The position numbers were made by a program, and so were the translations under genes. A stretch of 64,000 nt of DNA from Euryodendron excelsum. Lineage: Eukaryota > Streptophyta > Magnoliopsida > Ericales > Pentaphylacaceae. The DNA lies in the NCBI GenBank assembly GCA_033060915.1, contig CM065379.1:23501318-23565317 (forward strand), written 5' to 3'. The notes beneath the pieces are model-generated. The model saw only the letters and a list, made by a program, of their open reading frames with translations. It searched no databases and was not told the origin of the DNA. Below are positions 11,391 through 22,789 of the stretch, in pieces (the first letter of the stretch is position 1; the number at the start of each line of letters is the position of its first letter).

Positions 11391-11969
11391 CTAGGAGTGG
11401 GATGGGTTGATTGGTTCGGTGACACCTTCGTCCTCGGGCAACTCACTGAAGAAAACTGCTTCTATGAGGTGTGCTTCATTGGCGAAGAACAGGTTGGTGG
11501 ATGCAGGTATCTTGACCACTTCTCCTTTCCATATGCCCTTAAGGCATTGATGGAAAGTGGAGGGAATGGCCTTGTACCTGTGCATCCAGGTCTGTCCTAG
11601 GAGCAGGTGGTACGTGGTGGGGGCATCTATCACGTGGAACTTGGTTGTTGAGTGAATTTTGCCCACCTGGAGGTTGACTTGGATGTATCCAATGGTCTGT
11701 CTAGGTTCACTCCCAAACACATTGATCTCTATGGGTTGTTTGATCAATTTCCTTTCTGATATACCTGCTGTTCCAAGGATGGAGAGGGGCATCACATTGA
11801 TGGATGTGCTGCCATCCAAAAAGGTTCGTTTGAACTCGACGCCGTTGATGGTCGCTGTAACATATAGCGGCCTATTGTGATAGTAAGGCACTCGGCGGTC
11901 CGCTTCTAAAAAGCTTATGTTGGTATTGGCCTCTTTGATCGTTCGTGTAACCGATCCGTCAGCCATCAT
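11391..11969 (-). pseudogene. pro: Element 1 aspartic protease
   Basis: This segment would cleave the Gag-Pol polyprotein. It shows the retropepsin-like layout of plant gypsy elements: LYVTATINGVEFKRTFLD, the catalytic stretch LDGSTSINVMPLSIL near residues 51-65, a flap-like region, and FHVIDAPTTYHLLLGQTWMH near residues 113-132, followed by PSTFHQCLKG. The catalytic Asp is kept. The 192-residue open stretch is a fragment of one polyprotein and not a free gene. It follows gag and precedes RT in the normal order. The frame after about 11390 is shifted, and the linker to RT is not continuous. Confidence 0.85.
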
Positions 11970-11999
11970 GCATTGTTCCTTGAATTGTTCCGCTACCTA

Positions 12000-13709
12000 T
12001 ATTATGGCTTTGGTGGTTGCGAGGTGAGCGTTGGGCGAAAACCCTAGCTGGTCGTAAAACCATTTGAACTTGACAGCCTCTTGTAGCTTACTGGCGGTGA
12101 AATCTTCAGAGATTTGTGACGGGGCCATTTCTTCTTCTTCGGTTTGTAGTTTGGAGATATTCTGTTCGTCGAAGTAGGAGATTGCCAAGGCTTCCTTATC
12201 TGCGTGCTGTGGGAGGGGTTTGTTTGCCACACTTCGCTCTACTTGGTTAAGCTCGAGTTCTCCTGCGGTGATCTTTTTGGCAAGTAGGGCTCGGAAGGCC
12301 CAGTAGTCCTTGGTGGCGTGCTTTACTATTCTATGGTAAATGCAGTACTTCAGACTCTGAGTCTCTTTTTTCTCGTTCTACTACTGGGAGCTTGACTACG
12401 TCGTCTTCTACCCATTTTGCTAGGATGACCATTGCTTCTACAAATTTGCATTGGAGAGGTGGCAGGGAGTCGTTGTAGTCACGTGGCCGCTTTAGTCCCT
12501 TCTCTTTGGTTGCACTATCTGCTATAGAAACAGTGGGCTTCCTCATCTGTGTTGCAGTTCTCCAACTAGTAAATGCATTTTGTTGTCTCGCCAGAGCTTT
12601 GACAAAGTCATCGAGGTTTTTAGCGCATTCCAGAAGACGGGAGAATGTTGGTAAATGGTGATTGACGAGGAGTATTCTATACTCCTGATGCATGCCCTCC
12701 AGACAGATCTTGACAAGATTGACTTCGGTTACTGGTTTGAAACATTGCAGTGAATAGTCATAGAATCTTTTTATGTAGGCTTGGAGGTCCTTGTTGTCCT
12801 TCTGCTTTATTTCCTTAGAGAGCTGGAGTGTTGTAAGCCATTCTTCGACCTAAAAGAATTTGTCGTAGAATTTGGATACCATATCCTCCCACGAGGAGAC
12901 GGAGCCTGGTGTAAGATTGGTGTACCAAGTATATGCACAGTCAGTGAGTGACTTTGAAAATTCACGGAGTCTGAACCCCTTGTCAATACCGAATGTGCCT
13001 AAAGTTTCAACAAATCGAACAACATGTTCTCGGGCATTTCCTTGCTTATCATTATATCAAACAAACTTGGGGGGCACGTATCCAAATGGATAAGGCATGC
13101 TGACAATTTCAGGCGGGTATGGGGGACGGTGGTCCAAGTTGGGCATGGTGGGTATGGTGGTTCGTTGATGCTTAATCAGCGTCTTAACCTACTACTATAG
13201 AGCGAAGATTTCGGCTAATGCCGAAGGGGCTAAGGGTGGAGCAGTCCTATGTATCGAGGTGGCAGCGGCCGCGGGGGTACCTGTGACTCATGCACTGTGG
13301 GCATTGAAAAGATTCGCGAGCATGATTGGTGCAACTAATGGGGTTGGTGCCACGGGTGTAGCAATGGTATTTGCGGTTTGAACGTTTGTCAAGTTTTGGA
13401 GAACTGCTGGTAGTGCTTATCCAATGTTGAGCATCATCTAAGTCATCTAGTTTTGTTGCTGCTGCATGACTATCAGTATGTCGGTGAGACCACGAATCGG
13501 GTCCAAGGCTAGAATGTTCGGATGCTCCTCCAATGTAGGGGGGGATGTGTTGTTCCAACTGGTGGCGGTATTATTGGGTTAGAATGCTGAAGGTCCTCAC
13601 TGCGATGGCTTCCGTTGGGTACTTCGGATAGGTTAGAACATTGGGACTCAGTGTGATCTGATCCTTGACGTGGCAGTAGTTGCTTCGAACCTCCTTTCTT
13701 GGGTCCCAT
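12000..13709 (-). pseudogene. gag: Element 1 gag
   Basis: Gag forms the retrotransposon particle that packages the RNA. The frame begins with an ATG near 13709 (MGPKKGG) about 20 bases past the primer site, and is broken repeatedly. A retrotransposon-gag type core is visible at about 12690-12860 (LQLSKEIKQKDNKDL..AYIKRF). It continues into the segment at 12331-12693 (YRILLVNHHLPTFSRLLECA). Near 12320-12345 a shifted frame shows CIYHRIVKHATKDYW, a degraded form of the CxYH-GH-C nucleic-acid-binding motif of Tat gags. The tail at 11997-12230 links to protease. The many frame changes make this clearly a pseudogene. The domain order and position make the identity firm. Confidence 0.8.
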
Positions 13710-13725
13710 ATTCACGAATGTAGAC

Positions 13726-13743
13726 TCCCCACTGGAGTTGCCA
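13726..13743 (-). other. Element 1 primer binding site (tRNA-Arg type)
   Basis: The minus strand reads TGGCAACTCCAGTGGGGA two bases inside the 5' LTR. Plant tRNA-Arg ends in GGAGTCGCCA, whose complement is TGGCGACTCC. The site differs from it at one position of the first ten. tRNA-Arg priming is usual in Tat/Ogre elements. Confidence 0.8.
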
Positions 13744-13745
13744 AA

Positions 13746-14428
13746 TGTATGAAGGTGTTTTGTTATGGTTGATGTGAAGTCACAGATCGTGCCAAGGATG
13801 CTTTAGGGGAACCAGGAATGGTTGGATGAAGGTCAAAGCAATTCAACTGACAGAAAGAGAGAGACAATGGAGGAACAAGTAACGTTTAGCCCAGACCTGT
13901 CCAAAAAAGGTCCCCTCTCAGGAACACATAGGGGCCCTTATATAGAACCTCTCGCCACAGTCCGAATAGGATTAGGACTCCTAGATGATAAGGCTTATCC
14001 ATAAGCATACCCATTTATAAAGTTATTCCTGATAAGGACTGAGAGTCCAACATGGAGTAATCTCCTTCTCTCAGCAGAAATTGCCTGAAGGCGGTGTGAT
14101 TCCACGTGGGGCTCTTGCTCGCTGAGGCAACATCTTCGCCCTAAGCCACCGAACCACTTAGATCCCAAGATTCCTGCCAGGTGTCGAACGAATTGTTCAA
14201 ACATGGCTCCAAACTGTCTCTTAACTTAGGCAACGTATCTCAATGCTGTTAGGGCGCACACTAAGCGCTTATGACATCATGAGAGTAACTCGTGCGTGCG
14301 CTCCGTTCGGCGTCCCGAACGAGCAAGTCATGAGCGCGTGCCCTTCAGCGTCCCCAATGAGTGCCATAAAGAACCACGTTAGGTGGGGCCCACACCATGT
14401 GGCGTGCTTTCACACAAGGGTACGTACA
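13746..14428 (-). repeat. Element 1 5' LTR
   Basis: The 5' LTR of the minus-strand element is the right-hand copy and has TG...CA termini. It adjoins the primer binding site at 13726-13743 through a 2-bp spacer. It matches the left LTR along its full length with two compensating 1-bp indels and about 60 substitutions, many of them C/T or G/A changes. That bias is typical of decay at methylated cytosines. Confidence 0.95.
13937..13949 (-). promoter_or_regulatory. TATA-like box in element 1 5' LTR
   Basis: The minus strand reads GGTTCTATATAAG within the 5' LTR. The left LTR keeps the same word at 3116-3128. This is the likely core promoter of the genomic transcript. Confidence 0.55.
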
Positions 14429-15190
14429 TGCTTCATGTACAAGGATTATCTTGCAAATATCGTAGCAAACCTATAGATTGACATCCATTTCCTTGACCCA
14501 TTTCTACTTACGATTCCTCCCCCACACTTTTTTTTTTGCCATTATTAATGTTTACAATTTGAATTTTAGCTTGGTCAAGAACACCAATGCACAGGTTAAT
14601 GGAAAGAACAAAAGAAATATTGCAAGCACAAGCAAGTCTACCTTGCAGGAGCAATGGAATTACCTCATCTGTCCTTGCTGAATATAAATTAGAACTTTTA
14701 TAAGAAATGATGATTACTTCCAACTTGTTCTTTCATAGTTTGTGCAAAAAATATATGGGAATTCCCTCATATTCTTTAGTATTTGCAAGCAAAGTCCCAT
14801 CTTACTCCCACCCACTTAATTGACATGCACGAGGGGCGATGGAATGGGATGGTGAACAAATTATCTTTAACTTTCATCATTGGTTGTTATGTTCATCGTT
14901 CTTTGCTCGCCTTTTTTAATTAAGCTTAATTTCTTAACTTTTTTGATAACATATAAAAAGAGCATGAAAGAGTGCATTTGATGGCGTATGAGGATAACAA
15001 TATTGTGAATGGAAAATTTGTCTAATAAAAATTGTATATTACGCTTCAATTCTAAATTGGTAATTCTTCAAATACAATTTTGGTAAAATTGAAAATTTCC
15101 TTGTAAAAATCTCCAATTTGATTGTCATACAATTTCAGCTATTTTGTTGCATTTTATTGTCAACCTTTCATCAACTTCTATTTCAAAGAT
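14429..15190 (+). repeat. Right copy of the duplicated flank segment
   Basis: This is homologous to 384-470 plus 1015-1450, starting exactly at the edge of element 1 with TGCTTCATG. It lacks the foldback MITE of the left copy. It carries about 235 bp (about 14795-15030) that the left copy lacks. Both copies are AT-rich and I recognise no gene in them. Confidence 0.65.
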
Positions 15191-15734
15191 GGACATAAAT
15201 TAATTATGTGACCAACTAATTAATTCATTAAGTGAAATCTCTTGAGCGAGAGTAAAAACCTAAGTGAAATATAGAAGGTGCATGTGTTATTCAAATTACG
15301 TCATGAGACATTCACTTTCTTACTCTCTATGTAAGTTAATGACAATTATTGATTAACAGTCAACACTAAAAGTTGAATAAAACTATAAGATTTAATCATT
15401 ACAATTAAAAATATAGAGATCAAAGTAAAATTCAGATTAAAATGTAAGAGTGCAAAGTACAATTTTAGAAATAAAGTTTCATGTCAAATTTTGAAAGTGA
15501 TTGGTGAAATTTACCTTTAACACTTCTTTGAGATTGAGGAGTTTGGAGGGAAAGTGAAAGATTGGGAAGCAAAAATTTAATTAGCATCTTATTTGAATAT
15601 CCTTAAGGATGAAATGGGAATAGATGGAGGAATTGTGAAGGGAGAGAGAGCTTACATTTTAAGTATATTTTTTCTTTCCTTTATCCCCTCCTAACTTGGG
15701 AGAAATGAAGGAGAAGTGAAGTGCTTGATATTAT
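15191..15734. other. AT-rich stretch, nothing recognised
   Basis: No conserved reading frame, repeat or RNA gene could be supported here. Confidence 0.5.
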
Positions 15735-16180
15735 TTTAGGGTAATTATATTTTACCACCCTATAGCTTGATAGAAAATCACATGACTCGCCTGTGAGTTA
15801 AAAGTAAATATGTAATTCCCTATAATTTGGACTTAATTGCAACATGAACATACATTGTTAGAAATAATTACAATTGTGTCATAGGGACATTTTCATACTT
15901 TTATCTCTCTACAATAGACATCAAAATAACAACTGTGTTGATTACATTGTAAAAATGTAATTAAAAGAGGGAGCAAACTCATATGAAAAGAAAACAATTG
16001 ACATGAAAAAAATACAATTCACATATAAAGAAGGCAACTCATATGGCAATTCATATAGAAAGAAGAAAATTGACATGGAAAGAAGGCAACTCACATAGAA
16101 AGAAGACAAAAAAAGAAATTAATAATTAAATAAAAGAATATTGCATCATTGTAAGGAATTGATAGCTTCATCTTGTAAAT

Positions 16181-16190
16181 CTATAAATAG
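16181..16190 (+). promoter_or_regulatory. TATA box of the Athila-like LTR
   Basis: CTATAAATAG lies about 1 kb before the LTR end and just before a purine-rich leader with a GA run, a common layout in plant LTRs. Confidence 0.5.
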
Positions 16191-16221
16191 TAACACCAAG
16201 ACCAAGGAAGAGGAAGAGGCA

Positions 16222-16243
16222 AGAGAGAGAGAGAGAGAGAGAG
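16222..16243 (+). repeat. GA microsatellite
   Basis: A run of about 11 GA dinucleotides in the purine-rich leader downstream of the TATA box. Confidence 0.9.
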
Positions 16244-17191
16244 CTAGGGGAGGAGGCAAGGGAGAGACAGCTAGGAGGAGAGTCTGGTCCTTGGCCGAGG
16301 CTTCTCTTCTAAGGGTTTATTTCTCTTCCATTTATGTATGTTGTTTTGTATTAAACCTTTTTATTTATAAATTTTTTTTCTTTCATAGCTAGACTTTTCA
16401 ATATTAGTAGTTAGTTTTATTCTTGGAGTCAATTGGAAAAATCACTTGACCGAATTAGGATGATCGATTAAGGTTTAGCTTTTCATTTCGGATTCATTTG
16501 AAAACTTAGTGTTTTTGCGCACGTTCAGTGTATTGCAAACTTGGGCACGTAAACGTATATTTTATACATATAATGGTTTCATGTGAATTTAGACCAGATT
16601 AAGTTTAGGAGTAGTGTAATTAATATAGGAGTAGTGTAAAAGTAAAGTAGATACTGGTTTACTTTACACTTTCCAGAGACTTTTATATTTTATATGGGTA
16701 CTCTATCCGGTATGTTTTTATGCGGAGCCAATTTGAAAATATGTGCCTTTAATTATGCTTTTTACACTTATGCCCTGACAAAGCATTGCAAGTGTTTACG
16801 ATTCGATGATGAGAGTTTCATAATTTTACATTATATTCTAGTAATTGATTATTTTGAATATACCCATCTGCTAAGTTATGAGGTCCAAGTAGGCTAAACG
16901 GTTGGCAGTTGGTAAACATATATTGATCATTCTCAAGTAAGTCAAGTGATTGAATCAATTGCATTCAAGACTATTTTATTTTATTTTATTATGTTTATGC
17001 TAATGTCTAGTTTAGCAACCTCCATCTCAAAACTACAAAAATATTTGATTTTTCTTTTAGTTACGTTTGTCATCTGGTTTTAACTACTATAACCGTTTTC
17101 TGTGGTTAGACCCCAATCTTATCAGGTTATTTTTATTATGTACTACTTTGCCGCACCTACTATTGAGTGTTTTAAGTAGATCAAGCATTTT

Positions 17192-17209
17192 TGGCGCTGT
17201 TGCCGGGGA
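17192..17209 (+). other. Primer binding site, tRNA-Asp type
   Basis: TGGCGCTGTTGCCGGGGA matches the complement of the plant tRNA-Asp 3' end (CCCCGGCAACGGCGCCA) with one mismatch. This primer is typical of Athila-type elements. It fixes the orientation as plus and the LTR end at 17187. Confidence 0.85.
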
Positions 17210-18006
17210 ATGGTGGTAAGGAGTTAAAACTATGAAAAGAAACAAAAAAATTAGAAAAAAACACAAAAATAAAAAATAAATAAAAATTCAAAAGTTATAA
17301 AAAAATATAAAAAATTCAAAAATTATAAAAAAAAAAAAAATAAAAAATATTCAAAAATTAGAAAAAAATAACAATAAAAAATAAAAAAACTAGACCGTTG
17401 TGGTTGACTCAAGGACAATTGAACTTCAAATCTTGTATCTTTGCTGTGGAGTAAGGACATGGACATTTGTTGTTTTCCTACCTTAATGAAGGAGTTAGAC
17501 TATATATATATATGTATATATATCTAACTATCTAATATTTTTCTTTTTTTTAAGTGGATAACCTTGAGCGGATAATCCATGGGGTTACCATTGTTAACAT
17601 TTTATTTTCTGCACTTTAATTTCAATCTTGTACATTTAGTTTTTTGTTTTTTTTTTTTCTGTGGTTTACCTCTCAGGTTGATCCACAGCCTTTCTAGGCC
17701 GGTGCCCTCGACAAGATGACCATTACTAATGTACTTGCTAACTCTAACGTTTATTTCTTGTTGTTGTTTGTGTTTAGAGTGCAGGTTTTGTGTATTTTCA
17801 CTTCTGTTATAAATTTCTTTTTCTTTTTTTTTTTAGCGTTATGTTGTTTTCTTTTGCCGGGACGTGTTAGTGTCGTGATATCCTTTAGTTTGTCTAAACA
17901 ATGAGAGGAAAGTCTTGTGGAATTTTTGAAGACCTAAAGAAAATCCTTAGGTTGGACCATAACTAACTAACATGGGATTTGTCATGTTATTTACTCATAA
18001 CGTTTA
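17210..18006 (+). mobile_element. 5' internal fragment of the Athila-like element
   Basis: This is untranslated leader after the primer site: an A-rich stretch (17220-17400), an AT-rich run near 17500, T-rich segments, and a short GC-richer piece at 17690-17720. No gag domain is visible before element 3 begins at 18007. The last five bases, GTTTA, would be one arm of element 3's target duplication. The rest of the Athila-like element would lie beyond the window. Confidence 0.5.
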
Positions 18007-19029
18007 TGTAAGCACCCCATTTGTGCCCGCTCAGCAATCTCTGACCCGACCAGATCCAGTTTCAAACATTACAACATATACGAGCCTAGGCCGGCTCTTT
18101 CAAAACTCCAATTCAATCAACTGGTCACTTCCTAGGCTTATAAGGCCTAATTGAAGCTGAAAAGATCATTATTAGCACCTTATTTTGGCCACTCGGCAAT
18201 CTCCGACTCGATCGGAAGCACTTATAAATCAATACAAGCATACTTAAGCCCAAACCGACTTTCCAAATTCAATCCAATCTGTCAACCGCTTTGCAAGTCT
18301 ACTGAGCGCAATAAAGGCAAAATGACTAGAATGTCCATCGTGCATTAGTCAATCCAATCTAGTCCGGCACGTCGTCTATAAGACGATAAGTCCATTCAAA
18401 TATAAAGTCAAATCCAATAGTCCCATTATTCGAGAAAGTTGATCCCTCATTGATGGTAAGATCATTCAACCCAGTACGACACGATCACTGAGAAAGTTTA
18501 TTCCCTGGATTGGTAAAGCCCCTTTTACACTCATCTCTGAAAAGTACCCAAGTCTCCAAGATAGAAGAGTAGTTCACTTCTAGAGCCTGTTAGCCCACCA
18601 ATATAGAATGTTTGCTAATTCGGCACGTTCTTTGAGAAAGCACAAATCCCTAAAAAATGGAAGACTGTCCAAGTCCGACATGACCTTCGAAAAAGATTAT
18701 CCCTCAAGGTGGTAAGACCATTTCAAACTTATCCATTGAGAAAGTACCAATTCCTTGGAAAAAAGTCTAGACCAGATCCAGACTGGTCAATACCGACGCT
18801 TGCTAGCCCATCCCAGTGAAAAATGACCATTTTACTCCTAGCGGGCCTAACACGTTCTTTGAGAAAGTGCCAAGTTCTCAAAACACTAATACCACCTTTC
18901 TAGGCCGTCCTTAGATGGTCTGGTATGTCCAGTGCCATCCAGTCAACCCCAGTCCTTTCCTTGAGATTTCTTGGTCAAAATGACCATTTTGCCCCTAGGC
19001 ATCCAAATACGCTAGGAAATCACACAAGC

Positions 19030-19230
19030 TCTAGGTATCAAACTAACAACCCCCCCAGTTAACTCTGGTTAACCCCAGTCAACCTTAGTCAACTCTAGTC
19101 ACCTTAGTCAACTTTGGTTAACCCTAATCAATTCTGGTCAACCTTGGTCAACCCAATCAACCTTGGTCAACTCCAGTCAACCCTGGCCAACCCAGTCAAC
19201 CCTGGCCAATCTTGGTTAACCCTGGAGCTT
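19030..19230 (+). repeat. GTCAACC-type array in LTR B
   Basis: Imperfect units of about 12 bp resembling GTCAACCCTGGCCA and TAGTCAACTCT are repeated through this stretch of the upstream LTR region. Confidence 0.75.
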
Positions 19231-19616
19231 CTAGGATAAGGTGACCGCGATCCGGTCACTCTTTTCAACAACATCGACGTTGGGAATCAAATTGGCAACC
19301 TTTAGGGCATTTTCCAGAGTATTCCCTTCCATTTCTGGCTAGGCCCTGCCGTCCAACACTTTCCTTTTTGATCCGCAACCTCCTTGCTCCACTTCGAGTG
19401 AAGCATGACCAATTTTTAGTCTCGAGCCACTTCTAGAGGCGCACACCAACCCCCCAGGCTGTCCAAAGAGGTTACAAATTGACCAACACCCAATAAGCCC
19501 CGTATCCAGGCTTTTTTCTAGCCCTCATAAATGAGCCTACGCTATTCTTAGTAGCGCACGGCCAAACTTAAGGCGTGCACCACTAAGAGTGGCACACACC
19601 TACCCCATATTTGAAC

Positions 19617-19624
19617 TATAAATA
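19617..19624 (+). promoter_or_regulatory. TATA box of LTR B
   Basis: TATAAATA lies just downstream of palindromes at 19546-19603, in the same layout as the TATA boxes of LTRs A, C and D. Confidence 0.6.
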
Positions 19625-19699
19625 CAAACCTTTCCCCCTCACTGTTTTGGGTCATAAAATCTCTCCAGAAACTCTCTCTCTCTCTTTGCCAGATAGCTC

Positions 19700-19707
19700 T
19701 GGGAGCC

Positions 19708-19762
<55 letters not shown>
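19700..19762 (+). repeat. CT microsatellite in LTR B leader
   Basis: A long run of CT dinucleotides, slightly interrupted, follows the TATA box by about 90 bases and lies in the predicted transcribed leader. Confidence 0.9.
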
Positions 19763-19764
<2 letters not shown>

Positions 19765-21951
19765 GAAGTCTTATTGGCCAAGCCCTAGTTCGAAGCTTCA
19801 ATGCCCTAGCTCCCGAGCTTCGTTGAAGCTCTGCCTCATTGCCCGAAAGTTCTAAAAGTTGTCCAAGTTAAGTCCCAAGCCTCCATCAAACAAAGAAGAA
19901 ACAAGATAAGGTAAATCATTTGTTTACTTTCCGTCCTCCCCCATTCTCTCTTCTCCCTTCTAAAAAACCGATTTCAAATTGACATTTGCATTCTTTTCAT
20001 CTATATCTCTAAAAAACCGATTTCAAAGTTGTTTCTTAAAAACCATAATTCTAGATTGATCTTAACCCTTTTATGGTTAGGGTTTTCCTAGAAAAGTGTG
20101 ACATTTGAAGTGGCTTCTAATAGCCTATATTGTTTTTTTTTCCAAAAACACAATCCCGAAACAATCCTAGTTATTTCATAACTAGAGTTGTCTCAAAAAA
20201 TGTGTGACATCCACAACGACCTGAAAAGCTCTACATTTTTGCCCTCGTGCCTTTATTATTTTTTAAAGTCATGAGCCTAAAGTGATTCTTGCCTTCTAAT
20301 GGTTAGAATGGCTTTAGGCAAAGTGCGATATTTATTTGGATGTCTAAAATCCAAGTTAGGGTCTCAGGTCCTAAAACATGTTTTCAAAAGACTCAGTTTT
20401 TGAATTATTTACAAAATTGGTGTTTGTTAAAACCTTAGAAGTCCAATCCTAGGAAAATCTCATTTTTCCCAACTTAGAAACTTTCCATTTTTAAACCAAA
20501 ATGACACCTTTTTCAAAACCTTCAAAATCCTCAATTTCCAAATCAATCAAATCTTTCCTTTTCAAACATTCCTTTTTAAATTCAATCAAATCAGAACCTT
20601 CCATTTCAAATTTCTCAAGTCACTCCCTTTTCAAACCTTCCAAATTTAAACCCTAAATCAATTTCTCCCATTTTGGAAACAATCCAAACTTACCTTTTTC
20701 AAGAAAATCAAATCTTTTTCAAAAAGGAAATAATACCTTTTCAAATCTTTTCAAACCCTCTCAAATCTTCCAAATCTTTTCAAATGTTTTTGAAAGGAAA
20801 CAAATCAAATCTTTTAATAAAAGAAAACAATTTTTTTCTAAAAAGAAAATAAAATCTTTTTTAAATTTAATCTTTTCAAATCACTTCTCAATCTTTTCAA
20901 ATCAAGGAAACATTTTCAAATCCAATCTTCCTGAAAAGGAAATATTTCAAAATCAAATCTTCCTGAAAATATTTTATTTTCAAATCCATTCTTTCTGAAA
21001 AGGAAACATTTCAAAAAAAAAATTTTCCTAAAAAGGAAATATTTTCAAATCTAATCTTCCTGAAAAGGAAACATTTCAAAAATCAAATCTTCCTAAAAAG
21101 GAAACATTTTCAAAATCAAATCTTCCTGAAAAGGAAATCTTTCAAAGTCAAACTTTCCTAAAAAGAAAGCATTTTCAAACTCAAATTTTCCTGAAAAGTA
21201 AATTTTCTAAAAATGGAAACTTTCTAGGAATAAAAACCCATTTCAAAATTCTAACTCTTTCGGATTCTTGTCCGACTACGGTTGACTTGATCCTCTTTAA
21301 GGAGGTACGTAGGCAATCCTTCATGGGGTACAGTCACAACCATTTTCAAATTTTCAATTCCACAACCCTTTTTAAATTTCCAATCCCATAACCATTTTTC
21401 AAACTCAATTCCATCTTTCAAACTTTATTTTCAAATGTTTTCTAAGTGGATAACATTAAACATAGGTAACCGGTGAGTCATAATTAGATGAGTAAAAAGT
21501 GAATAGACATATAGGTACCGTAAAGGTGGGGTAGGGTGATAGTCTTATGACATCTTCCCTACACATAACCAACCCCCGGACCTAAGAATTTCTGTTTCAA
21601 AGACCAAAATTGGAGTCAATTTTCAAAAGGGCTTTCTAACATTTTTAGGGTTGTCAAACAACCCTACCTTCTAAAACCCTCTCATGAGGATGTTTTTCAA
21701 AAATACTTTCCAAAACCTAAATTTAACTCTCGGGTTTTACTTGGTGGAGATGACCTAGCACATTTTTAAATATATTAAGTGGCGACTCCAAAGACCTTTT
21801 CAAAAAGCCCTAATCAATTCTATTTTAAAAATTCAAACCTCATCGCATTTGTCCTTCTAGGAGGATGAGTTCTAACGAGAGAATACTATGCTTTTTCACG
21901 AGCCAAGAGGACTTGGTTAAAAAAAAGGGGTGTGACAACCATATTGCCCTT

Positions 21952-22300
21952 AGGCGCTCCAGGTAGCTTTTCGAGACTGGATAGTCTTAGGAACCAATGC
22001 CATCCAGGTAGTTTTTCAAGATCGGGCGATCTCAGGGACCAACACCTTATCAAATTCCAAACGATTCACTTCTGGCACCTGCTAGCCTGCCAATGTAGAA
22101 TGTCCATCATCCGGTAGTTTCCTTAGACCAGGCGATCTTGGGAACCAACACCACCCTACAAGTAGCTTTCTGAGATCGGACGATCTCAGGAACCAACACC
22201 ACTTTACAGGTAGCTCCTTGAGACCAGGCGGTTTCAGGGACCAACACCGCATAGGTAGCTTTCTGAGACCGGACAGTCTTGGGAACCAACACCTAAGTCA
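21952..22300 (+). repeat. Tandem array near the start of LTR A, about 46-48 bp units
   Basis: Units carry GGTAGCTTTCTGAGACCGG then a TCTCAGGGACCAACACC-like end. Each contains a small palindrome of the type GAGACCGGGCGGTCTC. The same array occurs in the element 2 3' LTR (36320-36700, inverted) and the element 3 3' LTR (61595-61945). About 6-7 units are visible. Confidence 0.8.
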
Positions 22301-22789
22301 TCACCGGCGCCTGCTAGCTCAACTTGGTGAAAAATGGCCAAACTTGTCCCTTGGGCCTCTAGGCACGCCTTTGAGAAAGTTCAAAATCTCTCAAGATGGT
22401 AAGTCCATCCTTCCAAAATGTTCATAGATGGTTAGGTATACTCAATACGCCATCTTGACCAATTCCGGTCTCGTTCCGCTCAACTTCTATTAAAACGACT
22501 GTTTTGGCCCTAGACACCCTAGTACAGTTCAAATTCCACCAAACAGTAAAAACATCTTCCAAGACCATCCCTGAACAGTCTGGCATGCTTAATATGCCAC
22601 TCTAATTCATCCTGACCCTTTTCGACCAATGCCGGTCAAGATGGCCATTTTACCCCTAGTAGTAGCCCAAGCGCGCTCCGAAACTACACCAGTTTTGGGT
22701 ACCAAAATGGTAAATCCTATCATATGGCCATATTCAATCCAAGGTGAGCCCCATGGCTTTAAACACTTATAAGTCAACAAAAGTCTCCT

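Larger units (their letters stand above)
2926..14428 (-). mobile_element. Element 1: complete Ty3/gypsy Tat-lineage retrotransposon
   Basis: Two 683-bp direct LTRs (2926-3608 and 13746-14428) begin TGTATGAAGG and end TACGTACA. They are flanked by the perfect 5-bp target duplication TGCTT at 2921-2925 and 14429-14433. On the minus strand the order is 5' LTR, primer site, gag, protease, RT, RNase H, archaeal-type RNase H, zinc-binding region, integrase, a region holding an antisense gene, polypurine tract and 3' LTR. The second RNase H and the antisense gene point to the Tat lineage of plants. I count about 60 LTR differences by eye (about 9%), which suggests an insertion some millions of years old. 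Every reading frame is broken, so the element cannot move by itself. Confidence 0.95.
15735..17187 (+). mobile_element. Probable LTR end of an Athila-like Ty3/gypsy element
   Basis: The 3' edge of an LTR is placed at 17187 (ends AAGCA) because it is followed after 4 bases by a tRNA-Asp primer site. A plausible LTR promoter, CTATAAATAG, lies at 16181-16190, followed by a GA-rich leader. The LTR start could not be fixed. A segment beginning GGGTAATTATATTTTACC at about 15738 resembles the end of a MITE seen in plants, but I could not find its partner. Treat the left boundary as a placeholder. Confidence 0.45.
18170..21937 (+). repeat. Solo LTR B, 3.77 kb
   Basis: This LTR of a related subfamily starts TATTAGCACC (the usual TG has decayed to TA) and ends GGTGTGACA. 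It is flanked by ATCAT at 18165-18169 and ACCAT at 21938-21942, a 5-bp target duplication with one mismatch. Across it the host LTR reads continuously into CCATATTGCCCTTAGG, as in the uninterrupted copy at 61585-61600. There is no internal region or second LTR, so it is a solo LTR left by recombination. It contains a GTCAACC-rich array, a TATA box at 19617-19624, a CT microsatellite, TTTTCAAA-like repeats and the two conserved islands. Confidence 0.85.

Noticed and set aside
11028..11446. Overlapping frames in the protease to RT linker
   Set aside because: The linker is poorly conserved and frame-shifted, so I did not call a separate gene.
8686..11880. Several plus-strand open frames of 70-110 residues
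   Set aside because: They are shadows of the minus-strand pol gene. Only the frame at 3896-7340 carries its own motifs.
16141..16392. 83-residue frame with an Arg/Glu-rich middle
   Set aside because: It spans the TATA box leader and GA run of an LTR, with no domain.
19548..19826. Arg/Glu-rich and Leu/Ser-rich open frames
   Set aside because: Both lie over the CT microsatellite of LTR B and are products of simple repeat.
22100..22300. Short frames with repeated VLVPE-type blocks on the minus strand
   Set aside because: They are translations of the 46-48 bp tandem array at the start of LTR A. The same frames recur at 61746-61943.
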